From Vibrio neptunius (GTDB lineage Bacteria > Pseudomonadota > Gammaproteobacteria > Enterobacterales > Vibrionaceae): DNA of 64,000 nt. How positions within the stretch are numbered: position 1 is the first letter of the stretch; each line of letters begins with the position of its first letter. Of the stretch, positions 26,055 through 35,364 are shown in pieces. Location of the stretch: assembly GCA_019339365.1 (NCBI GenBank), contig CP079859.1:620001-684000 (forward strand). The letters are read 5' to 3'. A program made the position numbers and the translations under genes. The notes under the pieces were generated by a model. The model searched no databases and was not told the origin of the DNA. It saw only the letters and a program-made list of their open reading frames with translations.

Positions 26055-27548
26055 ATGAGTTTGACGCATGAATCCCGTGTGTTGGAGTTAGATTCTCAAG
26101 TGGAGTTGCTTGAACGTATGCAATTGCTGACTAACTTCGGTTCAAACTTAGTCACTGTTGGTGGAGCATCAGGAGCGGGTAAATCTTGGCTTGCTCAGCG
26201 CTACCTAGAAGCCTGGGCACCAGATAAAAACCAATCTCTCCTGATGTGTCATCCAAATCAGGACGCTCAACAACGCCGTACCATGATTCTAACTCAGCTC
26301 TTTTCTGAGCCGATGTATAATCCATCCGATCCATTAACGGAGAGTTTCGCTCGACAAATGCAAGGTGAGGGCTGTGATGTTGTCATTGTTATCGATGATG
26401 CGCACCTGTTGCAGGAGTCTTTCGTATCTGAATTATGGATGTTGGTTTTGGAGGCACAGGAAAACCCAGCATGGACAATCAATGTGGTGTTGTTTGCACA
26501 GTCGAATAGCCTCGACGTGTTACTGACTCGGCTCAGTTATGGGCAGGAACATAAGCCAATTGATCTAGAGATAGACACATTAAGCCAAGATGAAGCCGAT
26601 CGATTCTTTGAGCATCTAGTGATTCGTTTTGTCGAAGATGAAAAAGAAAAACGCGTACGTAACGCATATCGAACTGTTGCCCGTCGACCGGGCGAGATTA
26701 TGGCCTTAGGGGATCACAAAGTGGAAAAGAGGATTATTATCCGCTCAATCATTGGTTCACCAATCAACGTTGCCTTGCTAGTGGTGACACTGCTTGTATT
26801 TATTGGCGGTGGTTACTGGTGGATGATGAGTCAACCTTCTCCGGATGAGCAAGCGCAGAAAATGGTCGACGCAATTGAGCAGACCGTAATTCCCACTTTA
26901 CCTGAAGATTCCGCAGCGGAAAGTACGTTGGCTGATGTTCAAGCGGAAGGCGATGTTATGCTTTCTTCAGCAGAAGATGACTCGGAATCTCTACCACCAG
27001 CTGTGACAGAACAAACATCGAGCGTGGGCAACTCGGAAAGCGACCATCAACGTGTTGTTATCACTTCTGAAGTGGTGGATGCCTTACTGGATGGTAAACC
27101 AGAGAAAGCGGATACTACAGCCATCAATCAAGTGGTCGAATCGCCTAGTGCTGAGCGAGAAAAAACAGCGACTCCGAGCTTAGTTTCAATAGATTCGGCT
27201 GATCAAACCGAAAGTCCTGCGCAGCCAGAAAAAACCATCGTGCAGTTTTCTTTCACTCGAGACGAACTAAAACGTTTTTCTCCGCGTAGCTATACTCTGC
27301 AGCTTGCAGCGGTTCGGTCACTGGAAGACGTGCAAGTTTTCCTAGATAAACACCGCTTGGCTGACAATGTGTATATCTATCCCACTGTGCGCAATGATGT
27401 CGAGTGGTTCATCATCACTTACCAAAACTATCCAACCATCCAGGTTGCTAGGGATGCAGTAGAAGCGTTGCCTGACGACTTGCAACAGTTGGATCCTTGG
27501 GCCAAATCACTTAGTCAGGTTCATCGAGAAATCGATCGAGTGAAATAA
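26055..27548 (+). CDS. damX: Cell division protein DamX (ATPase-like, SPOR domain)
   Basis: 497 aa. The N-terminal cytoplasmic AAA-like domain has Walker A GGASGAGKSW (residues 36-45) and a Walker B-like VIVIDDAHLL. A transmembrane helix (about VALLVVTLLVFIGGGYWWMM, residues 236-256), an acidic Ser/Glu-rich linker and a C-terminal SPOR domain (YTLQLAAVRSLEDV onwards) follow. SPOR domains bind denuded peptidoglycan at the septum. Position between aroB and dam is the conserved one. Confidence 0.94.
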   Translation: MSLTHESRVLELDSQVELLERMQLLTNFGSNLVTVGGASGAGKSWLAQRYLEAWAPDKNQSLLMCHPNQDAQQRRTMILTQLFSEPMYNPSDPLTESFARQMQGEGCDVVIVIDDAHLLQESFVSELWMLVLEAQENPAWTINVVLFAQSNSLDVLLTRLSYGQEHKPIDLEIDTLSQDEADRFFEHLVIRFVEDEKEKRVRNAYRTVARRPGEIMALGDHKVEKRIIIRSIIGSPINVALLVVTLLVFIGGGYWWMMSQPSPDEQAQKMVDAIEQTVIPTLPEDSAAESTLADVQAEGDVMLSSAEDDSESLPPAVTEQTSSVGNSESDHQRVVITSEVVDALLDGKPEKADTTAINQVVESPSAEREKTATPSLVSIDSADQTESPAQPEKTIVQFSFTRDELKRFSPRSYTLQLAAVRSLEDVQVFLDKHRLADNVYIYPTVRNDVEWFIITYQNYPTIQVARDAVEALPDDLQQLDPWAKSLSQVHREIDRVK

Positions 27549-27617
27549 CGCTGAGCTTAGCGGGAAAATATGTTACATTCCGCAGCCTTAATTTGTGGTT
27601 GATAGATAGAGCACTAG

Positions 27618-28445
27618 ATGAAGAAGCAGCGTGCCTTCCTTAAATGGGCAGGTGGAAAATACGGACTTGTCGAAGATATCCAGCGATACTTGCCCGAAGG
27701 CCGTAAGCTGGTTGAACCGTTCGTTGGTGCTGGCTCCGTATTTCTCAATACTGACTACGAGCAGTATCTTCTCGCTGATATTAATCCTGATCTGATTAAT
27801 CTCTATAACTTACTCAAAGAAAAGCCAGACGAATATATTTCTGAGGCCAAACGATGGTTCGTACCAGAGAACAATCGCAAAGAGGCTTACTTGTCTATTC
27901 GAGCTGAGTTTAATGGCACCGATGATGTGATGTATCGTTCGTTGGCATTTCTTTACATGAACCGTTTTGGGTTTAACGGTCTTTGTCGTTATAACAAGAA
28001 GGGTGGTTTCAACGTGCCTTTCGGTTCATACAAAAAGCCATATTTTCCTCAGGCTGAGCTAGAGTGCTTCGCTCAGAAAGCCAAGAAAGCGACGTTTGTA
28101 TGCGAGAGTTATACTGATACTTTCAAGCGTGCTCGTAAAGGGAGTGTCGTTTATTGTGACCCGCCATATGCGCCGCTCTCGAATACCGCCAACTTTACCT
28201 CATACGCAGGTAATGGCTTTACTTTGGATGACCAAGCTGCCTTAGCTGATGTTGCCGAAAAGGCGGCTAAAGAGCGCAATATCCCTGTGTTGATATCCAA
28301 CCATGATACGACGTTGACACGCCGTCTATACCATGGAGCTGAGCTCAATGTGGTCAAGGTTAAGCGTACCATCAGTCGCAATGGTGCTGGTCGTAACAAA
28401 GTAGACGAACTGTTGGCATTGTTTAAGCATCAAGACCATTGTTAA
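27618..28445 (+). CDS. dam: DNA adenine methylase (GATC)
   Basis: 275 aa alpha-type N6-adenine methyltransferase. The AdoMet-binding motif FLKWAGGKYGLVEDI is at the N-terminus, and the catalytic VVYCDPPYAPL is near residue 178. In Vibrio it guides mismatch repair and replication timing and is essential in V. cholerae. It follows damX by 69 bp. Confidence 0.97.
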   Translation: MKKQRAFLKWAGGKYGLVEDIQRYLPEGRKLVEPFVGAGSVFLNTDYEQYLLADINPDLINLYNLLKEKPDEYISEAKRWFVPENNRKEAYLSIRAEFNGTDDVMYRSLAFLYMNRFGFNGLCRYNKKGGFNVPFGSYKKPYFPQAELECFAQKAKKATFVCESYTDTFKRARKGSVVYCDPPYAPLSNTANFTSYAGNGFTLDDQAALADVAEKAAKERNIPVLISNHDTTLTRRLYHGAELNVVKVKRTISRNGAGRNKVDELLALFKHQDHC

Positions 28446-28547
28446 CGACATTTCTCTTTTCTCAACTATCTTCTGGCGTTTAGCTTAGGTAGAATTGCGC
28501 TCAACGTATATTCAGTCGTTTTGCCCAATTTATTCTAGAGGTCAGGT

Positions 28548-29219
28548 ATGAAAGATTTCCTTATCGCGCCATCGATTTTGTCTGCAGATATGGCTCGTCT
28601 AGGCGAAGACGTGGAAAAAGTACTCGCAGCCGGAGCCGATGTGGTTCATTTTGACGTAATGGATAACCACTACGTACCTAACCTGACTTTCGGTGCGCCT
28701 ATTTGCCAGGCGTTGCGCGATTACGGTATTACTGCACCAATTGATGTTCACCTGATGGTGAAACCAGTCGATCGTATCATTCCAGACTTCGCCAAAGCGG
28801 GCGCATCGATGATCACTTTCCATATTGAAGCGTCTGAGCACGTAGACCGTACACTGCAATTGATCAAAGAGCATGGGTGTAAAGCCGGTGTAGTGTTAAA
28901 CCCCGCGACACCGCTATCTCATCTGGAATTCATCATGGATAAGATTGATATGATCCTACTGATGTCAGTGAACCCTGGTTTTGGTGGACAGTCTTTCATT
29001 CCTAAAACGTTAGATAAGTTGCGTGCCGTGCGTAAAATGATTGATGAGTCGGGGCGCGATATTCGTCTGGAAATTGATGGCGGTGTTAAGGTCGAAAACA
29101 TCAAAGAGATAGCTGAAGCCGGTGCCGATATGTTTGTGGCTGGTTCCGCGATCTTCAACCAAGCTGACTACAAAGAAGTCATCGACCAAATGCGTGCTGA
29201 ATTAGCAAAGGCAGAGTAA
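28548..29219 (+). CDS. rpe: Ribulose-phosphate 3-epimerase
   Basis: 223 aa TIM-barrel enzyme that interconverts ribulose 5-phosphate and xylulose 5-phosphate in the pentose phosphate pathway. Visible motifs are [46 protein letters not shown] and [11 protein letters not shown]. The start follows a good agaggtcag site. It is 4 bp from gph. Confidence 0.98.
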   Translation: MKDFLIAPSILSADMARLGEDVEKVLAAGADVVHFDVMDNHYVPNLTFGAPICQALRDYGITAPIDVHLMVKPVDRIIPDFAKAGASMITFHIEASEHVDRTLQLIKEHGCKAGVVLNPATPLSHLEFIMDKIDMILLMSVNPGFGGQSFIPKTLDKLRAVRKMIDESGRDIRLEIDGGVKVENIKEIAEAGADMFVAGSAIFNQADYKEVIDQMRAELAKAE

Positions 29220-29223
29220 TTGA

Positions 29224-29904
29224 ATGAGCAATATTAAACTTATCGCGTTTGACTTGGATGGGACGTTATTGGATAGCGTGCCTGACCTAGCAGTCGCTGC
29301 CGACCAAGCCGTGCAAGCACTCGGTTACCCAGCAGTAACAGAAGAGCAGGTGCGGGATTACGTCGGTAACGGCGCTGATGTGCTTATTGGGCGTTCGCTG
29401 AGTCGCAGCCTAACAGTATCGCCCGATTTGGATCCAGAACTGCATGCCAAAGCTCGTGTTCTATTTGATGACTATTACGAGCAAAGCGGACACAAGCTCA
29501 GCCACCTTTATCCTGCGGTTAAAGAAACCTTGGCAGAGCTGCACAAATTGGGCTTTATCATGGCGCTGGTTACCAACAAACCTTCTAAGTTTGTGCCTGA
29601 TGTTTTAGTTAAACACGGCATTGATAAGTATTTTGTTGATGTGATTGGTGGTGATACTTTCCCAGAAAAAAAACCCAACCCACTAGCATTGAATTGGCTG
29701 CTTGATAAGCATGGTTGTCAGCCACAAGAGATGCTGATGGTCGGTGATTCTAGCAACGACATCAAAGCGGCAAAAAATGCTGGCTGCCAATCGTTTGGTC
29801 TGACTTACGGTTACAATCATGGTGAACCCATTTCTCAGTCACAACCAGATTTTGTTGCGGACACCATCGCAGATCTAGTCGATGTGGTCGCGGTTTCCGC
29901 ATAG
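29224..29904 (+). CDS. gph: Phosphoglycolate phosphatase
   Basis: 226 aa HAD hydrolase. Motif I is FDLDGTLLDSVPDLA at the N-terminus, and the later motifs are VTNKPSKF and MVGDSSNDIKAAKNAGC. It removes phosphate from 2-phosphoglycolate, a product of DNA 3'-end repair. Tightly coupled to rpe. Confidence 0.96.
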   Translation: MSNIKLIAFDLDGTLLDSVPDLAVAADQAVQALGYPAVTEEQVRDYVGNGADVLIGRSLSRSLTVSPDLDPELHAKARVLFDDYYEQSGHKLSHLYPAVKETLAELHKLGFIMALVTNKPSKFVPDVLVKHGIDKYFVDVIGGDTFPEKKPNPLALNWLLDKHGCQPQEMLMVGDSSNDIKAAKNAGCQSFGLTYGYNHGEPISQSQPDFVADTIADLVDVVAVSA

Positions 29905-29951
29905 TCATAACAAAAGATCTTCCAAAATACTTGTTAATGAGTACACTGAGT

Positions 29952-29986
29952 AAACCGTGTGGCCAGAACCCACACGGTTTTTTCAT
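29952..29986 (+). terminator. Terminator after gph
   Basis: A 10-bp stem (aaaccgtgtg / cacacggttt) with a 9-nt loop runs straight into a T-run. It lies between gph and trpS, so trpS is at least partly uncoupled from the dam operon here. Confidence 0.85.
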
Positions 29987-30017
29987 TTTTAGATAAGAAG
30001 TCAGAGGAACTATTCCC

Positions 30018-31055
30018 ATGAGCAAACCCATTGTATTGAGTGGTGTTCAACCATCAGGTGAACTAAGTATCGGTAACTACTTGGGTGCTCTACGTCAATG
30101 GCAACAGATGCAAGACGATTACGATTGCCAATATTGTGTTGTAGACCTTCACGCGATCACGGTTCGGCAAGACCCGAAAGCGCTGCATGAAGCGACTCTA
30201 GACGCATTAGCAATCTGTTTAGCAGTTGGCGTTGATCCACAAAAGAGCACGCTATTTGTTCAGTCACACGTACCAGAGCATGCTCAACTTGGTTGGCTTC
30301 TTAACTGTTACACCCAAATGGGCGAGCTGAGCCGTATGACTCAGTTTAAAGATAAATCTGCGCGTTATTCGAAAGACAGCTCAAGCCAGTTTGGCGATGT
30401 CAATGTTGGCCTGTTCGACTACCCTGTGCTAATGGCAGCGGACATCCTGCTATACGGCGCACACCAAGTACCAGTGGGTAGTGACCAGAAACAGCACCTT
30501 GAGCTAGCTCGTGATATCGCTAATCGATTCAACAATATTTACTCGCCAGAACAGCCAATCTTCCAAGTACCAGAACCGTACATTCCGACTGTGAATGCAC
30601 GTGTTATGAGTCTTCAGGACGCGACGAAGAAGATGTCAAAATCAGACGATAACCGTAAGAATGTCATTACCCTGCTTGAAGAGCCGAAATCGATCATCAA
30701 GAAGATCAACAAAGCTCAGACAGATGCAGAAACGCCACCACGCATTGCCCATGATTGGGACAGCAAAGCGGGCATCTCTAACCTAATGGGTCTTTACTCG
30801 GCTGCAACAGGTAAGAGCTTTGAAGAGATCGAAGCGCAATACAAAGGCGTAGAGATGTACGGTCCATTTAAGAAAGAAGTTGGCGAAGCGGTTGTGGCGA
30901 TGCTGGAGCCTATCCAAGCTGAATACCACCGTATCCGTGAGGATCGCGCTTATATGGATAGCGTGATGAAGCAAGGGGCCGAGAAAGCGTCTGCTCGCGC
31001 CGCAGAAACACTGAAAAAAGCGTATCAAGCTGTCGGTTTTGTTACTCGCCCGTAG
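30018..31055 (+). CDS. trpS: Tryptophanyl-tRNA synthetase
   Basis: 345 aa class Ic synthetase. The HIGH-like motif is in [17 protein letters not shown], and the KMSKS motif is [10 protein letters not shown]. It charges tRNA-Trp. The ribosome binding site cagaggaac precedes the ATG. It is followed by a strong terminator. Confidence 0.97.
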   Translation: MSKPIVLSGVQPSGELSIGNYLGALRQWQQMQDDYDCQYCVVDLHAITVRQDPKALHEATLDALAICLAVGVDPQKSTLFVQSHVPEHAQLGWLLNCYTQMGELSRMTQFKDKSARYSKDSSSQFGDVNVGLFDYPVLMAADILLYGAHQVPVGSDQKQHLELARDIANRFNNIYSPEQPIFQVPEPYIPTVNARVMSLQDATKKMSKSDDNRKNVITLLEEPKSIIKKINKAQTDAETPPRIAHDWDSKAGISNLMGLYSAATGKSFEEIEAQYKGVEMYGPFKKEVGEAVVAMLEPIQAEYHRIREDRAYMDSVMKQGAEKASARAAETLKKAYQAVGFVTRP

Positions 31056-31083
31056 GCGAATATGCTCAAAATTAATTGAATAC

Positions 31084-31113
31084 AAAAAACGGACTCATTG
31101 GAGTCCGTTTTTT
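31084..31113 (+). terminator. Terminator after trpS
   Basis: A 13-bp stem aaaaaacggactc / gagtccgtttttt with loop attg. Confidence 0.92.
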
Positions 31114-31126
31114 ATTCCAGTATCGT

Positions 31127-31229
31127 GTCATTCCATAGAGTGACGCAGGAGCGAGTAGGGAATCCCTATTAGTATTCGACTCACTTTAAGAGATCCCCAA
31201 TTCGTTCGTGCCTCTCTCTTGAGGATGAC
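31127..31229. repeat. Single diverged copy of a 103-bp palindromic repeat
   Basis: It starts gtcattccatagagtgacg and ends cttgaggatgac. The two halves form a long imperfect inverted repeat. It is the same element as the core of each unit in the tandem array at 57703-58197, with about one base in five changed. It lies between the convergent ends of trpS and trmL. Confidence 0.8.
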
Positions 31230-31252
31230 AGAGGTCGATCCTTAACTTCGCT

Positions 31253-31729
31253 CTACTGTGCACCTTCAAATCCCATCTGGCGCCAAGCTTCAAAAGCAAT
31301 AATGGCGACCGCGTTAGATAAGTTCAGGCTGCGAGCGTCCGGCATCATAGGAATGCGGATCCGCTGCGCCATCGGCATGCTTTCAATCAATTCAGCGGGC
31401 AGCCCCCGAGTTTCAGGGCCAAATAGCAGTACGTCACCTTTCTGGAAATTGGCATCAACGTGGTGCCCCGTGGTTTTTGTTGTGCAAGCGAAGATGCGAT
31501 AGTTATCGCGCTCTCTTTCTAGATACTCGACAAACGCCTGATAATTCGTATGACGAGTGACACGTGCAAGGTCGTGATAGTCCAAGCCAGCGCGGCGTAC
31601 TTTTTTCTCTTCTAGATCAAATCCTAGTGGCTCGATGAGATGCAAATTGGCACCGCAATTGGCACATAGGCGAATGATGTTACCTGTGTTTGGGGCAATT
31701 TCAGGCTCATAGAGGGCGATATCGAACAT
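31253..31729 (-). CDS. trmL: tRNA (cytidine/uridine-34 2'-O)-methyltransferase TrmL
   Basis: 158 aa SPOUT methyltransferase (YibK type). It methylates the wobble ribose of tRNA-Leu isoacceptors. Motifs are [14 protein letters not shown] at the N-terminus, [11 protein letters not shown], and the knot region [18 protein letters not shown]. Monocistronic as far as can be seen. Confidence 0.95.
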   Translation of the reverse strand: MFDIALYEPEIAPNTGNIIRLCANCGANLHLIEPLGFDLEEKKVRRAGLDYHDLARVTRHTNYQAFVEYLERERDNYRIFACTTKTTGHHVDANFQKGDVLLFGPETRGLPAELIESMPMAQRIRIPMMPDARSLNLSNAVAIIAFEAWRQMGFEGAQ

Positions 31730-31814
31730 AGCGTTAACTTCTTATCATTTGCTTGGAAGCTAAGCAGTATAAGGCGGCTTTCAAATGCCGCCAAGTATGA
31801 AGTAGTGCGTTTTT

Positions 31815-32432
31815 TTAAGCGTTTTGAGCTAACGCAATGGCATAGTTTTCACTGACAGCATCCCAGTTCACTACATTCCACCAAGCGTCAATGTATTCAG
31901 GTCGACGGTTTTGATAGCTAATGTAGTAAGCGTGTTCCCATACATCCAGCGCCAAAATAGGCTCACCTTGAACGCTCGCAACATCCATTAAAGGGTTGTC
32001 CTGATTGCTGGTGGATGCAATGTGTAGCTTGCCGTCTTTCACAACTAGCCAGGCAAAACCAGAACCAAATGTATTGATCGCTGCATCAGAGAACAGAGAT
32101 TTAAACTGTTCGAAGTTTCCAAAGGTGGCGTTGATTTGTTTAGCTAACTCACCAGTCGGCTCGCCACCGGCATCAGGGGCCATACAATTCCAGTAAAGGA
32201 TATGGTTGTAGTAACCACCGCCATTGTTACGGACGGCGGGAGAATATTTGGAGATGTTGGCAAAGATATCTTTCAGTGAGGCATTTTCCAGTTCAGTCCC
32301 TTTGACCGCTGTTACAAACTTATCAAAGTAAGTGCGGTGATGCTTACTGTAATGGACTTCCATGGTTTTGGCATCAATATAAGGTTCTAGTGAGTCGTAA
32401 GCGTAAGGCAACTCTGGGAAAGTATGAGACAT
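31815..32432 (-). CDS. sodA: Superoxide dismutase, manganese type
   Basis: 205 aa. Converts superoxide to oxygen and peroxide. The metal ligands lie in HYSKHHRTY, GGGYYNHILYW and LDVWEHAYY. The residues that separate Mn from Fe enzymes point to Mn: a Gly in NNGGG before NHILYW, and a Gln in STSNQDNPL. The end QNRRPEYIDAWWNVVNWD also follows E. coli SodA. A Fur-like box and a hairpin over the ribosome binding site lie directly upstream, as expected of an iron-controlled SodA. Confidence 0.93.
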   Translation of the reverse strand: MSHTFPELPYAYDSLEPYIDAKTMEVHYSKHHRTYFDKFVTAVKGTELENASLKDIFANISKYSPAVRNNGGGYYNHILYWNCMAPDAGGEPTGELAKQINATFGNFEQFKSLFSDAAINTFGSGFAWLVVKDGKLHIASTSNQDNPLMDVASVQGEPILALDVWEHAYYISYQNRRPEYIDAWWNVVNWDAVSENYAIALAQNA

Positions 32433-32462
32433 AGTAAATCCTCCGTAATTGAAGGATTTACT
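32433..32462 (-). promoter_or_regulatory. Hairpin masking the sodA ribosome binding site
   Basis: Perfect 10-bp arms (agtaaatcct, minus strand 32462-32453; aggatttact, 32442-32433) with a 10-nt loop. The second arm ends one base before the sodA ATG and contains the 3' part of the GGAGGA Shine-Dalgarno. The folded mRNA would hide the site. Confidence 0.65.
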
Positions 32463-32468
32463 TTAAAT

Positions 32469-32487
32469 GATAATGAGATCTATTATC
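32469..32487 (-). promoter_or_regulatory. Fur box upstream of sodA
   Basis: The 19-mer gataatgagatctattatc matches the classical GATAATGATAATCATTATC at 14 or 15 of 19 positions and is itself nearly palindromic. It begins 37 bp before the sodA start. E. coli sodA is Fur-regulated, so iron repression is a reasonable inference. Confidence 0.7.
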
Positions 32488-32505
32488 AACTGTATTTTTA
32501 TAAGG

Positions 32506-33891
32506 TTATTTCTCTGGTGTCAGCGGCAGGATCACCTCTACGCGAAGCCCACCAAGCTGGCTGCGTAGAGCACGAATAGTTCCGCTGTGCTGGCGGATGG
32601 CGTTTTCGGTAATGGCCAACCCTAATCCCGTGCCTCCACTGTGACGATCTCGTGCGGTTGAAACGCGGTAAAAAGGTCGGAAAATCGCTTCGAGTTCATG
32701 TTCAGGCACACCTTCGCCATTGTCATCGACGGCAATAGTGAGTTGATCTGTTTGGACGTTGAGCGACACTTGAATAACATCTTTGCCATAGTAAATAGCA
32801 TTGCGAACAATATTGTCTACAGCACTCATGAGCAATTTGGGGTTCCCTGAAATTGTGCGCTCAGGAATATCATCATAGCGGAATGATTTATTCATCTGTT
32901 CTGCTTCAAACTGGGCATCAGAAAGAATGGCCTCCCATAAGCTGATAATAGGTTGCTGCTCGCGTTCGACATGGCTATCGACCTGCATGCGTGACAGCTC
33001 TAACAATTCCCCAATCATCTGCTCCAGTCTTTGTGCTTCAGTGTCAATCCGAGTGAGCTCAGGGCTTTCTCCTTGTTTTCGAGCAGCAAGAGCGGTGGCC
33101 ATTCGTAAGCGTGTTAATGGCGAGCGAAGCTCGTGTGAAATATCAGACAGTAAGCGTTGCTGACCTGAAATCATCTGGTTTACTGCCTCAACCATCTGGT
33201 TAAAACTTTTACCCGCTTGGCGAAATTCGGAGGTGCCTTTCTCCAGTTGTGGATCAACACTGAATTCTCCATTTGCTACGCGTTTAGCGGCGAGTTCTAG
33301 CTTTCTTGCTGGCTGGCTCAGCGCCCATGCAAGCCACAATAACAAAGGTGTACTGACCAGCATTACGGCAAGCAGTAACTGGAAAGGTTTATCAAACAGT
33401 CGAATCAGGAAAGGAGAGGGTTGATTCCATTTGACGCCTATGTACATCAACAGATCCTTCTGAGCCAGTGTGATTGGTAATGGCCCTGCAACCATGTAGT
33501 GTCCATAGAGTTTTTGTTTTGGATACTCAGGATCTTCGATACTGGTAATAAAATTTTGCACCGCTTTGAGCTTGAAGTCTTTACGATCGCGAGTGGTCAG
33601 AATATTGCCTTCTAGATCCGTTAAGACAAAGTGTGGGCGGGGATCTCTTGGAGGACGCTTACGCCCTTCTAAATAGAATATAATCCGGCGTAGATCTGTT
33701 TCGCCAGCAAAGCGCTGCTCGATCTTTGTCTTGGTTGCTAACAGCTTTTTGTAATGTTCTGCGGGTATATCTCTTGATTTTCTTGGGTCTAGATGAGGTA
33801 GAGACAACACAGCGATCAGAACGAGAAACATGGTAAACCAAAAAATGGCGAAGATACGTCCGTAGAGGCTAGTGATCTTAGGTAGACGCAT
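32506..33891 (-). CDS. cpxA: Envelope stress sensor kinase CpxA
   Basis: 461 aa inner membrane histidine kinase. TM1 is about residues 11-30, then a periplasmic sensor domain, TM2 about 165-190, HAMP, the dimerisation helix with phospho-acceptor His in LLSDISHELRSPLTRLR, and ATPase boxes DNIVRNAIYYG, VDDNGEGVPE and GGTGLGLAI. The start overlaps the cpxR stop (TAATG), so translation is coupled. Confidence 0.95.
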   Translation of the reverse strand: MRLPKITSLYGRIFAIFWFTMFLVLIAVLSLPHLDPRKSRDIPAEHYKKLLATKTKIEQRFAGETDLRRIIFYLEGRKRPPRDPRPHFVLTDLEGNILTTRDRKDFKLKAVQNFITSIEDPEYPKQKLYGHYMVAGPLPITLAQKDLLMYIGVKWNQPSPFLIRLFDKPFQLLLAVMLVSTPLLLWLAWALSQPARKLELAAKRVANGEFSVDPQLEKGTSEFRQAGKSFNQMVEAVNQMISGQQRLLSDISHELRSPLTRLRMATALAARKQGESPELTRIDTEAQRLEQMIGELLELSRMQVDSHVEREQQPIISLWEAILSDAQFEAEQMNKSFRYDDIPERTISGNPKLLMSAVDNIVRNAIYYGKDVIQVSLNVQTDQLTIAVDDNGEGVPEHELEAIFRPFYRVSTARDRHSGGTGLGLAITENAIRQHSGTIRALRSQLGGLRVEVILPLTPEK

Positions 33892-34577
33892 TAATCTTCC
33901 TCAACTAACAAATAACCTCGCCCGCGCAAGGTTTTGATTCGTGATTTACCATCTTGACGGTCCGGTAGTTTTTTCCTCAGATTTGAAACATGCATATCTA
34001 TGGCGCGGTCAAAAGCGGCTAGCCGTTTACCCAGAACATCTAAACTCAGAGTTTCTTTGGTCAAGGTTTCTCCTGGATGCTGGACGAAGTGACTAAGCAG
34101 CGCAAACTCGGTTGTGGTTAGCTCTAAGTATTGTTCCTGACAATACGCTTCCTGCTTACCGGGATAAATTTTGATGTCCTGATAATGAACACAGTCGCTA
34201 TTTTTAGCCACGCTTTTTGTTTGCGTACGACGTAATATTGCGCGGATGCGGGCCAGCAGTTCACGATCGCTGAAAGGTTTTGGCAAGTAATCGTCGGCTC
34301 CAAGCTCTAATCCAATCACTCTATCTATTTCTTCACCTTTCGCTGTCAACATCAATACTGGAGTCTGCCAGTTTTCTCGTAGGCGTTTGAGGGTTTCCAT
34401 ACCGTTGAGTTTAGGCATCATGACATCCAGCAGAACTAAATCTATATCGTCACAAATCGCCGCAAGTCCTGCTTCTCCGTCATTGGCTTCAGATACATTG
34501 TAACCTTCGAACGTCAGTACTTCTTTAAGTAAACCAGTCAGTTCTGTGTCGTCGTCAATCAATAGGATATTTGTCAT
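33891..34577 (-). CDS. cpxR: Response regulator CpxR
   Basis: 228 aa OmpR-type regulator. Receiver acidic pair DDD at residues 8-10, phospho-Asp in LVLLDVMMPKLNG, conserved Lys in YLPKPF, and a C-terminal winged helix ending RIKTLRGRGYLLVEED. It drives envelope stress genes. Divergent from cpxP across a CpxR box, which probably also autoregulates cpxRA. Confidence 0.96.
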   Translation of the reverse strand: MTNILLIDDDTELTGLLKEVLTFEGYNVSEANDGEAGLAAICDDIDLVLLDVMMPKLNGMETLKRLRENWQTPVLMLTAKGEEIDRVIGLELGADDYLPKPFSDRELLARIRAILRRTQTKSVAKNSDCVHYQDIKIYPGKQEAYCQEQYLELTTTEFALLSHFVQHPGETLTKETLSLDVLGKRLAAFDRAIDMHVSNLRKKLPDRQDGKSRIKTLRGRGYLLVEED

Positions 34578-34654
34578 GGAATATATCTCTCTATCTTATC
34601 GGTTAAGCTAATATTACTGATTATTCGTTGAGAGCTTTAGTCTAAATTTTGCTC

Positions 34655-34669
34655 TTTACGATTATTTAC
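34655..34669. promoter_or_regulatory. CpxR box
   Basis: TTTAC-gatta-TTTAC is an exact reverse complement of the consensus GTAAA-N5-GTAAA. A further TTTAC occurs at 34686-34690. It lies between divergent cpxR and cpxP. Confidence 0.85.
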
Positions 34670-34766
34670 GCTCTCTAGACGTCACTTTACGTTGCAGTTC
34701 GTATTCTACACTCAAGCGCTGTATAGACAGCTTGATTCCATTCCTCTGGATATGAAAGGTACGATT

Positions 34767-35264
34767 ATGAAAACTGCAAAGAAACTGTTATTGGCGGCGA
34801 TGATTCTTCCTCTGACTCTGGGTACAGCGAGTGCTTTAGCTGCTAAAGATCATAAAAAAGGTTCTCACGGTGAGTTTGGTTTTGATCGCGGCATCATGCG
34901 TCAGCTTGATTTAACAGATGCACAGAAAGAGCAAATAAAAGCGTTGCGTGAAACGTCTAAAACACAGATGAAAGCCGAGTTTAAACAAAACTTCGAAGCT
35001 CACCATGCTAAAATGCAAGCCAACAAAGAAAAGTTACAAGCTTTGGTGCTCGCAGATACATTTGATCAGGTGGCCGCGAACGAACTGGCTAAGCAAATGG
35101 TAGAACAACAGACTGAACGTAAAGTGAAAATGCTGGAAAAACAACATCAGATGCTGAGTATCCTTACTCCAGAACAGAAAACCAAATACGTAGAACTGCA
35201 AAAAGAGCGTGCGGAAAAGCGGTTCAACAAGATGCAAGAGCGCCTGAGTGACAGTGAAGCATAG
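34767..35264 (+). CDS. cpxP: Periplasmic Cpx regulator CpxP-like protein
   Basis: 165 aa. Signal peptide about residues 1-25 (cleavage after SALA). The mature protein is helical and highly charged with two LTxxQ-type motifs (LTDAQ, LTPEQ), typical of the CpxP/Spy family. CpxP restrains CpxA and helps degrade misfolded proteins. The ATG at 34767 is chosen because it starts the signal peptide; the open frame upstream crosses the CpxR-controlled promoter region. Spy-like function is the alternative. Confidence 0.9.
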   Translation: MKTAKKLLLAAMILPLTLGTASALAAKDHKKGSHGEFGFDRGIMRQLDLTDAQKEQIKALRETSKTQMKAEFKQNFEAHHAKMQANKEKLQALVLADTFDQVAANELAKQMVEQQTERKVKMLEKQHQMLSILTPEQKTKYVELQKERAEKRFNKMQERLSDSEA

Positions 35265-35276
35265 AGCGATAACAGC

Positions 35277-35299
35277 AGCGGCCGATGGGCCGCTTTTTT
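35277..35299 (+). terminator. Terminator after cpxP
   Basis: A 7-bp GC stem agcggcc / ggccgct with loop gatg is followed by TTTTT. Confidence 0.88.
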
Positions 35300-35364
35300 G
35301 TATCATTTTTATTCAACAATTGTCGCGTTATACTTAAGGTAATGTTTTTCAAACGCTTTACTTT

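Noticed and set aside
31815-32432. Fe-type superoxide dismutase (sodB)
   Set aside because: The Gly and Gln at the positions that distinguish the metal types, and the Fur-type leader, fit the Mn enzyme.
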